NCBI RefSeq assembly: GCF_023100805.1
Contig: NZ_CP095855.1
Coordinates: forward strand, 5,807,001 to 5,871,000
Direction of reading: 5' to 3'
Origin: Chitinophaga filiformis
GTDB lineage: Bacteria > Bacteroidota > Bacteroidia > Chitinophagales > Chitinophagaceae
DNA length: 64,000 nucleotides
Numbering within the stretch: position 1 is the first letter of the stretch; every line of letters starts with the position of its first letter. Shown one piece after another: positions 44,763 to 53,235 of this stretch. Made by a program: the position numbers and the translations under genes. The notes under the pieces were generated by a model. It made no database searches. It saw nothing but the letters and a program-made list of their open reading frames with translations, and was not told the origin of the DNA.

Positions 44763-45182
44763 ATGGCTAACAACAGAACTTTTACAATGATTAAGCCGGA
44801 TGCCGTTGAAAATGGGCATATTGGTGGTATTCTTGCGCAAATTAACGCTGCCGGTTTCCGTATCGTGGCAATGAAAATGACCAGGCTCTCTGCAGAGAAA
44901 GCGGGTGAATTTTATGCTGTGCATAAAGAAAGGCCTTTTTATGGCGAACTGGTAGAATTCATGAGCAGCGGTCACATCGTGGCAGCTATCCTGGAGAAAG
45001 CCAATGCTGTGGAAGACTTCCGTAAACTGATCGGTGCTACTAATCCTGCCAATGCAGAAGAAGGCACTATCCGTAAAAAATACGCTGAGTCTGTAGGTCG
45101 TAACGCCGTTCACGGTTCTGACTCTGACGAGAACGCAGAGATCGAAGGTAGCTTCTTCTTCTCCGGTCTGGAAAAATTCTAA
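44763..45182 (+). CDS. ndk: Nucleoside diphosphate kinase
   Basis: A 139-residue enzyme that balances NTP pools by moving the terminal phosphate through a phospho-histidine. The catalytic His is in [16 protein letters not shown]; the N-terminal [19 protein letters not shown] is conserved. Normal length. Two hairpins follow, the second with a T-run. Confidence 0.97.
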   Translation: MANNRTFTMIKPDAVENGHIGGILAQINAAGFRIVAMKMTRLSAEKAGEFYAVHKERPFYGELVEFMSSGHIVAAILEKANAVEDFRKLIGATNPANAEEGTIRKKYAESVGRNAVHGSDSDENAEIEGSFFFSGLEKF

Positions 45183-45221
45183 TTAAACTGCCGGCAAACT
45201 GATTGCCGGTAAATGATATAA

Positions 45222-45256
45222 GAGGCTCTCCCATCGCTTTGGGAGGGCCTTTTTTG
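45222..45256 (+). terminator. ndk terminator
   Basis: GGCTCTCCCA pairs with TTGGGAGGGCC, then six T. An extra stem, CCGGCAA/TTGCCGG, lies at 45191-45209. It sits only 15 bases before the xerD ATG. Confidence 0.8.
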
Positions 45257-45271
45257 TGTATATTGCCGTCC

Positions 45272-46168
45272 ATGTGGGACATATACCTGAAAGGATTCAA
45301 AGCATATCTTCAACTGGAGCGATCCCTGTCAGTCAATTCTATCGAGGCCTATATCCGCGATGTAGAGAAACTGGTGCAATACCTGCAATCGGCTGGTCTG
45401 CAGCTTCCCCCCGACCAGGTAACATTAGCTGAATTGCAGGCTTGTGTACAATGGATCGCTAACCTGGGCATGAGCGCTACCTCACAGGCCAGGATCATTT
45501 CCGGTATCAAAGCCTTTTACCGCTATCTGTTGCTGGAAGACATCATCCGTCAGGACCCTACCCTGCTGATCGAGGCGCCCAAAACACGGCGGCAATTGCC
45601 GGATGTGCTCAGCTTTGATGAAATTGAGCAGATCATTGCCCAGGTAAAGGCAGGTACGCCGGAAGGCCAGCGTAACCGGGCTATCCTGGAAACCATGTAC
45701 AGCTGTGGCCTGCGCGTCAGCGAAGTGGTCAGCCTCAAAATATCCCAGCTACATTTTGATGCAGGCTTCATCCGCGTAGTGGGCAAAGGCGACAAAGAAC
45801 GCCTGGTGCCTATCGGCCCTGATGCTATCAAATACATCAATATCTACAAAGACGAAGTACGGGTACATGTGCCTGTTAAAAAGGGACATGAAGATATCCT
45901 TTTCCTGAACCGCCGGGGCAGCGCGCTGACCCGGGTAATGATCTTCCTCGTTATTAAAGACCTCACCGCAGCAGCAGGCATTGAGAAACAGGTATCACCC
46001 CATACCTTCCGCCACTCCTTCGCCACCCACCTTGTAGAAGGCGGCGCCGACCTTCGTGCCGTACAGGAAATGCTGGGGCATGAGAGTATCACTACAACCG
46101 AGATCTATACGCATCTCGACAGGGAGTTTCTGAGAGATACTTTGCAAAGGTTTCACCCGCGGTTTTGA
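45272..46168 (+). CDS. xerD: Tyrosine recombinase XerD
   Basis: A 298-residue site-specific recombinase that, with XerC, resolves chromosome dimers at dif. The catalytic set is complete: Arg in SCGLRVSEV, Lys in GKGDKERLVP, His/Arg in HTFRHSFATHL, His in LGHESI and Tyr in TEIYTHLD. I start at the ATG at 45272; upstream in-frame sequence covers the ndk terminator. It is a housekeeping Xer protein by length and motifs rather than a phage integrase. Confidence 0.94.
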   Translation: MWDIYLKGFKAYLQLERSLSVNSIEAYIRDVEKLVQYLQSAGLQLPPDQVTLAELQACVQWIANLGMSATSQARIISGIKAFYRYLLLEDIIRQDPTLLIEAPKTRRQLPDVLSFDEIEQIIAQVKAGTPEGQRNRAILETMYSCGLRVSEVVSLKISQLHFDAGFIRVVGKGDKERLVPIGPDAIKYINIYKDEVRVHVPVKKGHEDILFLNRRGSALTRVMIFLVIKDLTAAAGIEKQVSPHTFRHSFATHLVEGGADLRAVQEMLGHESITTTEIYTHLDREFLRDTLQRFHPRF

Positions 46169-46243
46169 GCCGGTATTCTGAAGGCTATTGAGCCTTGCCT
46201 GTTATTCTTCCTGTCCCGCCTTGCCGCTTATGCACGCTAAGCA

Positions 46244-46392
46244 GCGCGGTTCCAGTATGGGATGGCGGTCGGCGCCTCTCCGGAAGCCGATTGAGCGTTA
46301 TCAATCGAATAGGATTTTGAATACGGATTGAACTGCACCGATCATGTCACCCGAGAGCCGAAGGCCCGCCATTCCCATCTGAAACCGGTGCC
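46244..46392. repeat. Long-range inverted repeat (arms ~25 bp, 95-bp interior)
   Basis: The left arm at about 46244-46270 matches the reverse complement of about 46365-46392 with a few mismatches and gaps. The interior itself can form a TCGGC/GCCGA stem. It could be a structured RNA or the remains of a mobile repeat. Confidence 0.55.
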
Positions 46393-46747
46393 ACTTACGC
46401 TCTCCCTACGATAATAGTTGGATCCTGCTTATCAGGACAACGATCGGGATACTGTCATTCTCCCCGGGTTTGCCATTCTTTGGTCGTCATCCGCTTGCTG
46501 TCATTCCGCATACAAACTCATTTTCATTCGACAGTGCGCCCCACCGGATTTCGTCCGGTTACCATCCTCCGTTTGTCATTCGTCATGAAAAAATATCTCC
46601 GTCCGATAGCGAAAACTTCGGATTTTTTGCCTGAAATCCATCTTATAACAACTGTACTCAATACAAATAAGATTCATTTTCATACACTAACGAAATAACT
46701 ATTTTACATACTCCTTGTAAAGTCCCTACTATACTGCATTATCAGAG

Positions 46748-46841
46748 ATAACCCATATATAACCCATATATAAGCCATATATGACCCATATATAACCCAT
46801 ATTTATAGAGATATGGGTTATATATGGCTTATATATGGTTT
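46748..46841. repeat. CCCATATATA array with inverted copies
   Basis: Five near-identical ~12-base units of the type ACCCATATATA lie head to tail, followed after TTATAGAG by about three units in inverted orientation. The whole can fold into one long AT-rich hairpin. There are no unique spacers. Confidence 0.9.
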
Positions 46842-46925
46842 TAGGATAGATCACATATGGGATAGATCCCTGATTTAACCGTGTTGCAAAGAAATTTTCA
46901 ATCCCTGTCCGGCCGGAGAAGCAAT

Positions 46926-46978
46926 AAAAAAAGCCCTCAGCGTAAAACCCTTTTATGGGTTCTTACGCGGAGGGCCGC
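46926..46978 (-). terminator. Intrinsic terminator on the minus strand
   Basis: GCCCTC.GCGTAA pairs with TTACGC.GAGGGC, with an inner CCC/GGG stem. On the minus strand seven T follow. No annotated gene points into it from the right. Confidence 0.75.
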
Positions 46979-47191
46979 AACCCTTCGGACGGATTTTCGT
47001 CCGATTATTATCGTATTGTTAACTCCTTTTTTCTGATAGTTGTGCCCGTTATCTTGTGTGTCTTATTCATGCAGACTGAATTGATCCGTGTTGACGAATC
47101 CCTGCGAAATACCTGTAAACAGAGAACCTGTTAAACGTAGACCTAAAAACAGAAGACCTATAAAACCTTATAAAACCTTAAACCTACACTG

Positions 47192-48163
47192 ATGAAAACA
47201 CAACGTTTCATGCCTGTTGCAGGCATCCTGCTGTCTGCAGCATTTTTTTCCGGATGTTACAAGGAGGATGTGACCCAACCGGCGCTGAAAGCAGACAGTG
47301 AAGTAGCTGTGACAGCCCAGGCAACTGCGGTAGCTATGAACAGCTGGATGACCAGCCTTCCTGACAACAGCAGCATTGCTGCCCTGTCCATCCCGGGTAC
47401 ACATGACAGTGGTGCACGCGTTGAACCTGTGGCAGGCACCGCCAAATGCCAGGACCTGACCATCGCTGCCCAGCTGGAAGCAGGCGTTCGTTTCCTGGAC
47501 ATCCGTTGCCGCCACATTGGCAACGCATTTGCTATCCACCACGGTTCTATTTACCAGAACATGAACTTTAACGATGTGTTGGTGGCCTGTACCAGTTTCC
47601 TGACAAGCCATCCGGGAGAGACGATTGTGATGAGTGTGAAAGAAGAGTATGATGCTACTGACAACACCAGGAGCTTCGAGCAGACTTTCGACACTTATGT
47701 ACAGCAGTATTCCGCCTTCTGGTCTTTAGGCGCCACTATCCCTACGCTGGGACAGGTAAGAGGAAAGATCGTATTACTGAGAAGGTTTGGCGCTACGGCC
47801 ACTCCAAAGGGTATTGATGCCACTGCCTGGGCAGACAATACCACCTTTACCATCAACAACAGCAATGCCAGCCTGAAGATCCAGGACCAGTATGTGGTGC
47901 CTGACAACAATGTAAAATGGAACAACATTAACGCATTGTTCACCGAAGCCAATACGCAGAGCAATAATGTGCTGTACGTTAACTTCACCAGCGGTTACAA
48001 ATCACTGATCTTCGGTATACCTAGTATTACGACGGTATCCGGCAATATCAACCCAAGGATCAATACCTACTTTACCAGCAATACGCACGGCAGATTTGGT
48101 ATTATTCCGATGGACTTTGTGAATGCTGAAAGGGCTTCGCTGATTGCCAACACTAATTTTTAG
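47192..48163 (+). CDS. PI-PLC X-domain lipoprotein
   Basis: A 323-residue lipoprotein (lipobox FSGC, Cys22) with a phosphatidylinositol-specific phospholipase C X domain. SIPGTHDSGA holds the first catalytic His and RFLDIRCR follows; the second His is in FAIHHGSIYQN. VMSVKEEY and GKIVLLRRFG are typical of bacterial members, and GIIPMDFVN closes the barrel. Related enzymes cleave phosphatidylinositol or its glycans outside the cell. Surface or periplasmic location is likely. It is a single gene with its own terminator. Confidence 0.88.
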   Translation: MKTQRFMPVAGILLSAAFFSGCYKEDVTQPALKADSEVAVTAQATAVAMNSWMTSLPDNSSIAALSIPGTHDSGARVEPVAGTAKCQDLTIAAQLEAGVRFLDIRCRHIGNAFAIHHGSIYQNMNFNDVLVACTSFLTSHPGETIVMSVKEEYDATDNTRSFEQTFDTYVQQYSAFWSLGATIPTLGQVRGKIVLLRRFGATATPKGIDATAWADNTTFTINNSNASLKIQDQYVVPDNNVKWNNINALFTEANTQSNNVLYVNFTSGYKSLIFGIPSITTVSGNINPRINTYFTSNTHGRFGIIPMDFVNAERASLIANTNF

Positions 48164-48165
48164 GC

Positions 48166-48214
48166 ATAAAAAAACAGCTACCCTGGGAACTGGAAAGGGG
48201 TAGCTGTTTTTTTA
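48166..48214 (+). terminator. Terminator of PI-PLC gene
   Basis: AAAAAAACAGCTACCC pairs with the GGGTAGCTGTTTTTTT side around a short loop. Confidence 0.92.
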
Positions 48215-48294
48215 AATGTGTGTGTATGTGGGTCACCAAACTTAGTATCTGAGGGTATGTAGTACTGAATATAGGTTAAATAGTACCTTATCTC

Positions 48295-49161
48295 TTAATG
48301 ACTTACCAGTGAGGACTTCCGTCCTGACACCGCCCAGTTGCTTAACCAACCGGGTACATAGCCCGATGTCTTTTTAAGTGCTACATCCTGCATAATGATG
48401 TTGATCATACTGCAGGGCCTCACACCTTTGCGTTCCGGCATAGCAGCTATCTGAGCTTCTTCTTCCCAGAGCAGCTGTTTGTCGCGGTACACTTTAAAAT
48501 AGATATCCGGTCCGCTGACATTCCGGCGTTCACCGACCAGCATTAGTCTGCTGGTCAGTTGTTTCTTGCTGAACCGGAGTTGATAGCGCCCATTTTCATC
48601 GGTGCGCGCACATCCCAATAAGCGATGGTTTCCGGCATTGTACGCTTCTACTTTTAACTGTGCTTGTCCCTCCCTGGCATGTAATCGTCTTACTGTTCCT
48701 GCGATTATCCAGGTACCATAATTGGCCCTTATCTGCCGCCAGCTCTCAACTGGCAGGATATATGCATAAGCCGCAACATATTGTTGTCCAGAACGTTTCC
48801 ATTGTGGCACCGTAGTAGTCAGATGGTAATGGGACTCCATCCCTCTGATATCTGCCTGTTCAGGCATGTGGCGCAAACAAATGTCAAGTTCAAGTGGTTC
48901 CGTAAATAAGTGTAATTGTTCCCAGGCCAGCATATAATTCCCCTTCTCATCCAACCTGGTCTCGGCAAGTAAGCGATCCCGCTTTGCCTCAACCTGTCCC
49001 GCTGTAAGCTGACCGGGACCATTTAATATGTCTTTTTTGGGGTGGGCTCCCATTGGGTGACGCCCATCTGGTAAATAAACACGTAAAAATGCATCTACCA
49101 AAGGTTCTGTACAATCATCCGAGATCAATGCAGAAATGTTTCCAATTAACAGGTAACACAT
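48295..49161 (-). CDS. Hypothetical protein with two transthyretin-like (carboxypeptidase-regulatory) domains
   Basis: A 288-residue protein that I do not recognise. Two regions have the beta-sandwich pattern of carboxypeptidase-regulatory or transthyretin-like domains. The first is ~25-115 (LVDAFLRVYLPDGRH, ARLDEKGNYMLAWE-like), and the second is ~150-235 (IAGTVRRLHAREGQAQLKV, then RTDENGRYQLRFS and YFKVYRDKQLL). No signal peptide is clear, so it may be cytosolic. A long 5' region (49162-49591) separates it from the divergent small-protein gene. Confidence 0.7.
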   Translation of the reverse strand: MCYLLIGNISALISDDCTEPLVDAFLRVYLPDGRHPMGAHPKKDILNGPGQLTAGQVEAKRDRLLAETRLDEKGNYMLAWEQLHLFTEPLELDICLRHMPEQADIRGMESHYHLTTTVPQWKRSGQQYVAAYAYILPVESWRQIRANYGTWIIAGTVRRLHAREGQAQLKVEAYNAGNHRLLGCARTDENGRYQLRFSKKQLTSRLMLVGERRNVSGPDIYFKVYRDKQLLWEEEAQIAAMPERKGVRPCSMINIIMQDVALKKTSGYVPGWLSNWAVSGRKSSLVSH

Positions 49162-49591
49162 AGCTTTAAAGTTTAAAAGAAGGGGTTAACATACTTAACC
49201 TCATTCTGGCCGATATGGATAGCCGCTTTTTTTCTCTCTGCATTGTCTAGTAAAGGAAGAACAAACATGGGTAGAAAGGCCCATTTTACTATGCTCGCGT
49301 GAGATAAAGAATTTATCCTCAACTCACAATGCAAAGATTACTAAGTTATGGACGGCAGACAAGCGTTAAAGTACTGTTTGTAAAAAATACGTAGTTCTAC
49401 GTATTTTTTGTGGAGCACTACGTTAGTATTTACCCCATTAGAATGGACAAAATCATCATAACTAATTAATATTCATAATACTAATATATTATCTAAACAC
49501 TACGTGGTACAAACATGTTATATACGTATGTGCTTTGCAAAGTGATTATTTATAATAATTTTACCACCAACTTAAAAACCACAGCACAATT
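49162..49591. other. Divergent intergenic region with TACGTA palindromes
   Basis: 430 bases without a gene. It holds the palindrome at 49382-49409 and further ACTACGT sites at about 49418 and 49500. The stretch before 49592 is AT-rich and probably carries the cassette promoter. Confidence 0.5.
49382..49409. promoter_or_regulatory. Perfect palindrome with TACGTAG arms
   Basis: Thirteen-base arms, AAAAAATACGTAG and its complement, flank TT. It could be a bidirectional terminator, since both sides end in A or T runs. It could also be an operator, because ACTACGT recurs twice nearby, closer to the next gene. Confidence 0.65.
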
Positions 49592-50002
49592 ATGGAGATA
49601 CCTAAACACTTCCCCCCAGACGCCGGCTCCTTTGTCTCCAAAAAGGAAGCTGAAAGAATGAGGGACAATTACATGAAGAGGAAGAGAAAGCAACATGGCC
49701 ATGAAGATTTCATCCAGGCTTACTTCTTCGGAAAAGAAAAATTCTTGGAGCTTTTATCCTGTCAAGAGGACGTCGTAGGATTACGCATCTACTACGGTGA
49801 GGATACCGACAATGACGGAATAGAAGACAAAAAAATGGTGATTTACGCCGTTGACAAAAATGGCCAGAACATTCTTTACAAGAAAAAGAAGGAAACGACA
49901 GATGCAAATGCATTTTCGGCATCCGCTGCAGCTAAAGGCGCAGACGATGACGAGGGTGGTGCACTTGATGGCGGTTTACCTTGTCCTGCAAGTTGTCCAT
50001 GA
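49592..50002 (+). CDS. Small hypothetical protein with a C-terminal GG-LPCPASCP tail
   Basis: A 136-residue protein of no known family. Residues 1-100 are charged and look folded (MEIPKHFPPDAGSFVSKKEA; VVGLRIYYGEDTDNDGIEDK; VIYAVDKNGQNIL). Residues ~100-125 are low-complexity Ala, Asp and Gly; the end is GGLPCPASCP. A Gly-Gly followed by a short Cys/Pro tail is reminiscent of peptide precursors, but no processing enzyme gene is next to it. It is the first gene of a run with a membrane protein, a kinase and a LuxR-type regulator. Confidence 0.75.
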   Translation: MEIPKHFPPDAGSFVSKKEAERMRDNYMKRKRKQHGHEDFIQAYFFGKEKFLELLSCQEDVVGLRIYYGEDTDNDGIEDKKMVIYAVDKNGQNILYKKKKETTDANAFSASAAAKGADDDEGGALDGGLPCPASCP

Positions 50003-50030
50003 GTGGTTAATCTAACTAAACCCAAATTAA

Positions 50031-50702
50031 GTGTACATTCAAATCATTTTTTTTTACATTATGCTGGGGATCGAATGCTTGCTTTTGATCCCCTTTATTA
50101 TTCACTCGGGCAAGCTTGAGAAAAGTGGGAAGTGGGTATACTATTATCTCATCCTCAGCGTTGCTTCCGGTATTGGAACTATTGGACTGGCGTACCTATT
50201 GAAAAACAATCTTTGGTTTTACAATGCGATGTTCTATCTCCAGTTTGTAGCCCTTTCCTGCTATTTTCACGAGGTAATCAAATATCAGTTTGTCAAGATT
50301 GTCATTAAACTTATGATTCCGTTGGTATTCGCAGTCGTTGTGCTGGATTATGTCTGGTTTGAGGGTTCCTCGGCATATAACTCTTATGCTATCTCTACAG
50401 AGACATTCATTAAAATGGTGTACGGCGTTATATTTTTCTGGCAGTTACTGAGAGATGAAGAACTGGTCAAGCAGTCCATTTTTGTCAATATCCTGCCCGA
50501 TTTCTGGTACAATGGAGGGCTGTTTGTTTATCATTGTGGCTTTTTCCTATTTTGTTTAAGTTATAATCTTCGATCATTTACCGGAGCAACGCTGTTAAAA
50601 AGTACATCTGACTCCATCCTCGCTATCACCTTCATTGCTGGCATTATTCAATTAATTCTTTTATATATTGGCCTAGTGAAAGAAAAAAGAATCCGGCTAT
50701 GA
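50031..50702 (+). CDS. Multi-pass membrane protein of unknown function
   Basis: A 223-residue protein with about seven hydrophobic segments (for example IIFFYIMLGIECLLLIPFII, FYNAMFYLQFVALSCYFHEV, LAITFIAGIIQLILLYIGLV). No family is recognised. It starts with GTG 28 bases after the small protein gene and overlaps the kinase gene by ATGA, so its translation is coupled to the kinase. The kinase has no sensor domain of its own, which makes this protein a plausible sensor partner. Confidence 0.75.
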   Translation: MYIQIIFFYIMLGIECLLLIPFIIHSGKLEKSGKWVYYYLILSVASGIGTIGLAYLLKNNLWFYNAMFYLQFVALSCYFHEVIKYQFVKIVIKLMIPLVFAVVVLDYVWFEGSSAYNSYAISTETFIKMVYGVIFFWQLLRDEELVKQSIFVNILPDFWYNGGLFVYHCGFFLFCLSYNLRSFTGATLLKSTSDSILAITFIAGIIQLILLYIGLVKEKRIRL

Positions 50703-51502
50703 ATATTTCAGAATTAGTTATCATCGGAACGGCAGTCATGTTGCTGTTAAGTATACTGGTAGTTGTACTGGTTATTTTTCAGCAGAAACAGGTAATCCAG
50801 CACAAACTCGCTATCCGTGATAAAGATCTGCAATTACAGAAAGAACGGTTAATGGCCATTCTCCAGGGCCAGGAACAGGAACGCAAACGCATTGCCGAAG
50901 ACCTCCATGATGAAGTGGGGGCGCAGTTATCCGTACTGAAACTCAATCTAAACCAACTACAACCTTTATTGAAGACCGGTAATGGAGAAATGGAGCAGTT
51001 AAAGGAAACCAAAGATTTTACAGATACGATCATACAGCATCTCCGCTTCATCTCCCAAAGCCTGCATCCCCAGGCGCTGGAAAACCTCGGACTTTCCAAA
51101 GCACTCGACTCTTTCTGTAGCCTGATGAATAAGAACAAACAGGTAAAGATCCTGTTTAAAGATGAAGGCGGACAACAGGAGGTGGAATTTGAGAAGGCGC
51201 TGAACATCTACCGCGTTGTACAGGAGCTCATCAATAACATTCTGAAACATGCCCAGGCTACTCAGGTAGAAATCACTTACAGAAGTACCCCTAACTTATT
51301 ACAGATCAACGTAGCAGATAACGGTAACGGCTTATTGCTGCGTTCCCTGGACAATTCCCGCGAGAAAACCGGCAGCCTCGGATTAAAGAATATTGAGAGC
51401 CGGCTGAACGTTATTGGCGGTAATATCAGGTATCTTCCCGGCCAGAATTGTGGTACAATTGCTGAAATAAGAGTGGAAAATTTCCAAAGACCTGAGGAAT
51501 AA
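50699..51502 (+). CDS. NarX/DegS-type sensor histidine kinase
   Basis: A 267-residue kinase with one N-terminal membrane helix (VIIGTAVMLLLSILVVVLVIF) and no extracytoplasmic domain. The HisKA_3 helix has the phosphoacceptor His70 in ERKRIAEDLHDEVGAQLS, and the HATPase domain has VVQELINNILKHA (N box), VADNGNG and GSLGLKNIESR. This class pairs with LuxR-type regulators such as the one 138 bases downstream. It probably takes its signal from the membrane protein with which its gene overlaps. Confidence 0.93.
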   Translation: MNISELVIIGTAVMLLLSILVVVLVIFQQKQVIQHKLAIRDKDLQLQKERLMAILQGQEQERKRIAEDLHDEVGAQLSVLKLNLNQLQPLLKTGNGEMEQLKETKDFTDTIIQHLRFISQSLHPQALENLGLSKALDSFCSLMNKNKQVKILFKDEGGQQEVEFEKALNIYRVVQELINNILKHAQATQVEITYRSTPNLLQINVADNGNGLLLRSLDNSREKTGSLGLKNIESRLNVIGGNIRYLPGQNCGTIAEIRVENFQRPEE

Positions 51503-51514
51503 GACGATTTTTTC

Positions 51515-51522
51515 TAGCTTTG
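51515..51522 (+). promoter_or_regulatory. Promoter -7 element of LuxR-type regulator gene
   Basis: TAGCTTTG (TAnnTTTG) 119 bases before the ATG. It suggests that the regulator can be made apart from the upstream operon. Confidence 0.5.
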
Positions 51523-51640
51523 TCCTGCTGAGCAGTCGATATATCCTATGACCGGGACCTGCAAATCCCATTCATAGTGAGCATTTATTGTGCTGTAAAG
51601 CAAGGGACAATCTAATAAAATACTTAAACAGCCTCCCCCT

Positions 51641-52300
51641 ATGGTGAACAACATTAAGGTGGCCATTGCCGACGATCATAAGATCTTCCGTAGTGGCGTT
51701 ATTAATACCCTCACCCCTTACGAGAATATAAGTGTTGTGTTTGAAGCTGAAGATGGGGCGCACCTGCTGCAGATAATGGAAGAGCAACAGCCTGACGTTA
51801 TCCTGATGGACCTGAAGATGCCTAATATGGACGGTATTGAGGCCACCAAAAAGGTGCGTGAAAAATACGCAAACGTAAAAGTGATCGTTCTTACCATGTA
51901 TGAAGACGATAACTTCATTGTGCACCTCATCGAAAACGGCGCTAACGCTTACCTCCTCAAGAACGCCGAACCAGGAGAGATATACGAAGCTATCTGCACC
52001 ACCTACGAAAAGGGCTTCTACTTCAACGAGAACGTCAACCTCGCCCTCCTCAAAAAAGTGATGCACAAAAACAAGCAGCACTTTAAACCTACCTTCCAGA
52101 ACGAAGTACAGCTGACCGACCGTGAACTGGAAGTACTACGTCTTATCTGTAACGAATACACTACCCAGGAAATATCAAAGGAAATATTCCTGAGTCCACG
52201 TACCGTAGAAGGCCTCCGGCAGAAACTGCTGGAAAAGACAGGCGCCAAGAACATTGTAGGCCTGGTCATGCATGCTTTCAGAAACGGATTGATTGAATGA
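51641..52300 (+). CDS. NarL/LuxR-family response regulator
   Basis: A 219-residue regulator: a receiver domain with Asp pair at 11-12, phosphoacceptor Asp57 in VILMDLKMPNMDG, VLTMYE, and Lys in YLLKNAEPGE, then a GerE/LuxR helix-turn-helix (LTDRELEVLRLICNEYTTQEI and LSPRTVEGLRQKL). It should bind DNA as a dimer when phosphorylated by the kinase upstream. Its targets may include the small-protein gene, as the ACTACGT sites lie there; that is a guess. Confidence 0.94.
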   Translation: MVNNIKVAIADDHKIFRSGVINTLTPYENISVVFEAEDGAHLLQIMEEQQPDVILMDLKMPNMDGIEATKKVREKYANVKVIVLTMYEDDNFIVHLIENGANAYLLKNAEPGEIYEAICTTYEKGFYFNENVNLALLKKVMHKNKQHFKPTFQNEVQLTDRELEVLRLICNEYTTQEISKEIFLSPRTVEGLRQKLLEKTGAKNIVGLVMHAFRNGLIE

Positions 52301-52364
52301 TAAGTGGGTTGCCAGAATGATAAAGATGATTCATCTTTGCAGCTCATTAAACCACCAGTCAATT

Positions 52365-53201
52365 ATGAAACCTTTATTTCGTTACCTGGCTGCCGGCTCT
52401 CTCCTACTCAGCGCTCACTTATCTTTTGCGCAGGTAAAAATGCCAGCACCCAGCCCCGGACAGACTATCCACCAGGATTTTGCATTGTCATTCGTTGAGG
52501 TAAACTATTCCCGCCCCGCTATGAAAGGCAGGACCATCATGGGCGATCTCGTTCCTTATGGTAAAGTTTGGAGAACCGGCGCCAACAACGCTACTACCAT
52601 CACTTTCGGTGATGATGTTACCTTCGGTGGCACCGCGGTGAAAGCTGGTAAATATGGTCTGCTGACCATCCCCGGCAAGTCAGAGTGGACAGTTATCCTG
52701 ACTAAAAGTCTCGATGTAACCAGCCCTGCTGCCTACAAACCTGAAAATGATGTGGTTCGCGTAAAGGTAACGCCAGCGGAACTACCTTTCGCTGTTGAGA
52801 ACTTCATGATCTCTTTTGACGATATCAGTGCTAATGAAGCTAACATGCTGCTGATCTGGGAAAAAACCATGATCACTGTTCCCTTGAAGGCTGATGTAGA
52901 CAGTAAAGTAATGGCACAGCTGGATGCTGCTATGAAGGGTGATAAAAAGCCTTATTTCCAGGCTGCATCTTACTACTATGAAACAAACCGCGACCTGAAA
53001 CAGGCGCTGGCATGGGTAGAAGAAGCTGTGAAGGAAAATCCTACCGCTTTCTGGGTAGCTACACTGAAAGCCCGTATCCAGGCTAAAGCCGGCGACAAAA
53101 AAGGCGCAAAAGCTACTGCTGAAAAAGCGATCGAACTGGCAAAAACCGCCAAGAACGATGATTACGTAACGATCAATCAGAAGATCATTGCGTCTTTGTA
53201 A
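52365..53201 (+). CDS. Secreted DUF2911 protein with C-terminal TPR
   Basis: 278 residues from the ATG at 52365, which opens onto a signal peptide (ends near SFAQ); the longer frame from 52293 overlaps the regulator gene and has no signal. The body is DUF2911: ALSFVEVNYSRPAMKGRTIMG, PYGKVWRTGANNATTITF and VILTKSLDVTSPAAYK. The last ~80 residues form TPR-like helices (ALAWVEEAVKENPTAFW). The function is unknown. The gene's last 32 bases and stop are repeated in tandem just downstream. Confidence 0.85.
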   Translation: MKPLFRYLAAGSLLLSAHLSFAQVKMPAPSPGQTIHQDFALSFVEVNYSRPAMKGRTIMGDLVPYGKVWRTGANNATTITFGDDVTFGGTAVKAGKYGLLTIPGKSEWTVILTKSLDVTSPAAYKPENDVVRVKVTPAELPFAVENFMISFDDISANEANMLLIWEKTMITVPLKADVDSKVMAQLDAAMKGDKKPYFQAASYYYETNRDLKQALAWVEEAVKENPTAFWVATLKARIQAKAGDKKGAKATAEKAIELAKTAKNDDYVTINQKIIASL

Positions 53202-53235
53202 TATGCGATAAACATGCGCTGTTTCAGTAAGTGTA
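53170..53235. repeat. Tandem 66-bp repeat, copy 1 (contains DUF2911 stop codon)
   Basis: First unit of a direct repeat at offset 66. It includes the last codons of the DUF2911 gene and 34 bases beyond the stop. Confidence 0.88.

Larger units (their letters stand above)
46169..47191. other. 1-kb gene-free, repeat-rich region after xerD
   Basis: No convincing gene. It holds a long-range inverted repeat (46244-46392), small stems such as ACCGGA/TCCGGT at 46543-46559, the CCATATATA array (46748-46841), a minus-strand terminator (46926-46978) and a CGGACG/CGTCCG hairpin at 46978-46996. Base composition changes several times across it. Confidence 0.6.

Noticed and set aside
45272-46168. Phage or island integrase next to repeats
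   Set aside because: Length and motifs are those of housekeeping XerD; no phage genes or direct attachment repeats flank the region.
46748-46841. CRISPR array
   Set aside because: The units are contiguous, with no unique spacers, and some are inverted.
46926-47000. Transfer-messenger RNA or 6S RNA gene
   Set aside because: The hairpins here lack the conserved ends or bubble of these RNAs; only a terminator and a small stem can be supported.
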